This document shows positions 63,963 to 64,000 of a stretch of 64,000 nucleotides of DNA, one piece after another. A program made the translations under genes and the position numbers. Position 1 is the first letter of the stretch. Each line of letters opens with the position of its first letter. The DNA is taken from the NCBI GenBank assembly GCA_963695705.1, contig CAVOHB010000010.1, positions 248,001 to 312,000 of the forward strand, read 5' to 3'. Below the pieces are notes generated by a model, which saw nothing but the letters and a program-made list of their open reading frames with translations, was not told the DNA's origin and searched no databases. The stretch comes from JBKPNJ01 sp963695705 (lineage in GTDB: Bacteria > Actinomycetota > Actinomycetes > Propionibacteriales > Nocardioidaceae).

Positions 63963-64000
63963 CGTGACTGATGAGCGCACGGCCCCTGATCGCAACCGCT
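63963..64000. other. Window end, no feature
   Basis: The last 38 bases after the tRNA-like gene hold no recognisable signal. Confidence 0.5.

Overview
The window is high-GC actinobacterial chromosome. WhiB, ANTAR and Rpf proteins, a SepX-type divisome protein, an FmdB/MoeA/MoaC/MogA/RimJ neighbourhood and many leaderless promoters (TANNNT 6-8 nt before ATG or GTG) point to Actinomycetota. Gene content fits Nocardioidaceae (Nocardioides-like) best, but that placement is inference. Replication, translation and isoprenoid genes (metG, rsmI, rsmA, ispE, tatD, rpf) show it is chromosome and not plasmid.

Left part (1-11 kb) is an accessory, partly decayed zone. It holds a DUF1269-type gene cut by the window edge, a flippase-like membrane protein, a coupled AI-2E-family permease and lipoprotein, and fragments of an MMPL transporter, a FAD-dependent oxidoreductase and an IS110-type transposase. 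A CarH/LitR-like B12-binding MerR regulator stands divergent to a secreted protein, with repeated candidate operators between them. GAF-ANTAR and WhiB regulators follow.

11-22 kb carries a secreted sulfatase, a PIG-L deacetylase, a PQQ-dependent sugar dehydrogenase, a MacB/FtsX-type ABC transporter, an NAD-dependent epimerase, mscL, a SAF/CpaB-like protein, an MTA-phosphorylase-type enzyme and an FmdB zinc ribbon. 22-31 kb holds a penicillin acylase-family Ntn hydrolase and a housekeeping block: 5-formyl-THF cyclo-ligase, UTP-glucose-1-phosphate uridylyltransferase, molybdenum cofactor genes (moeA, moaC, mogA), a RimJ-like acetyltransferase probably starting at CTG, and sepX/glpR. It ends at tRNA-Ala(CGC).

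31-39 kb looks like a genomic island in that tRNA gene. The last 30 bp of the tRNA region recur exactly at 38929-38958, and an excisionase-like fragment lies just inside the tRNA. The island carries two regulator systems with clear palindromic operators around a divergent leaderless promoter pair, a DUF4389 membrane protein, an ABC-2 transporter and a two-component system. No integrase was recognised.

39-45 kb is a beta-glucoside (cellobiose-type) uptake operon: LacI regulator, binding protein, two permeases and a GH1 beta-glucosidase, with a LacI operator and no dedicated ATPase. 45-54 kb has an ABC exporter, a metallophosphoesterase-like protein with degenerate metal sites, a protein O-mannosyltransferase, rsmI, metG and tatD. 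54-60 kb has rpfB-like, rsmA, ispE, an ABC-F protein, a MarR regulator, a methyltransferase and a VOC protein. 61-64 kb has a Ycf48/BNR-like exported protein coupled to a TetR regulator with a decapeptide-repeat tail, a fatty-acid desaturase and an unusual tRNA-Gln-like gene.

A palindromic repeat family (GTCATGCAT arms) sits at three gene ends. Several genes (alpha/beta hydrolase, GH1, tatD) carry single-base frameshifts, which could be real decay or uncorrected indels.
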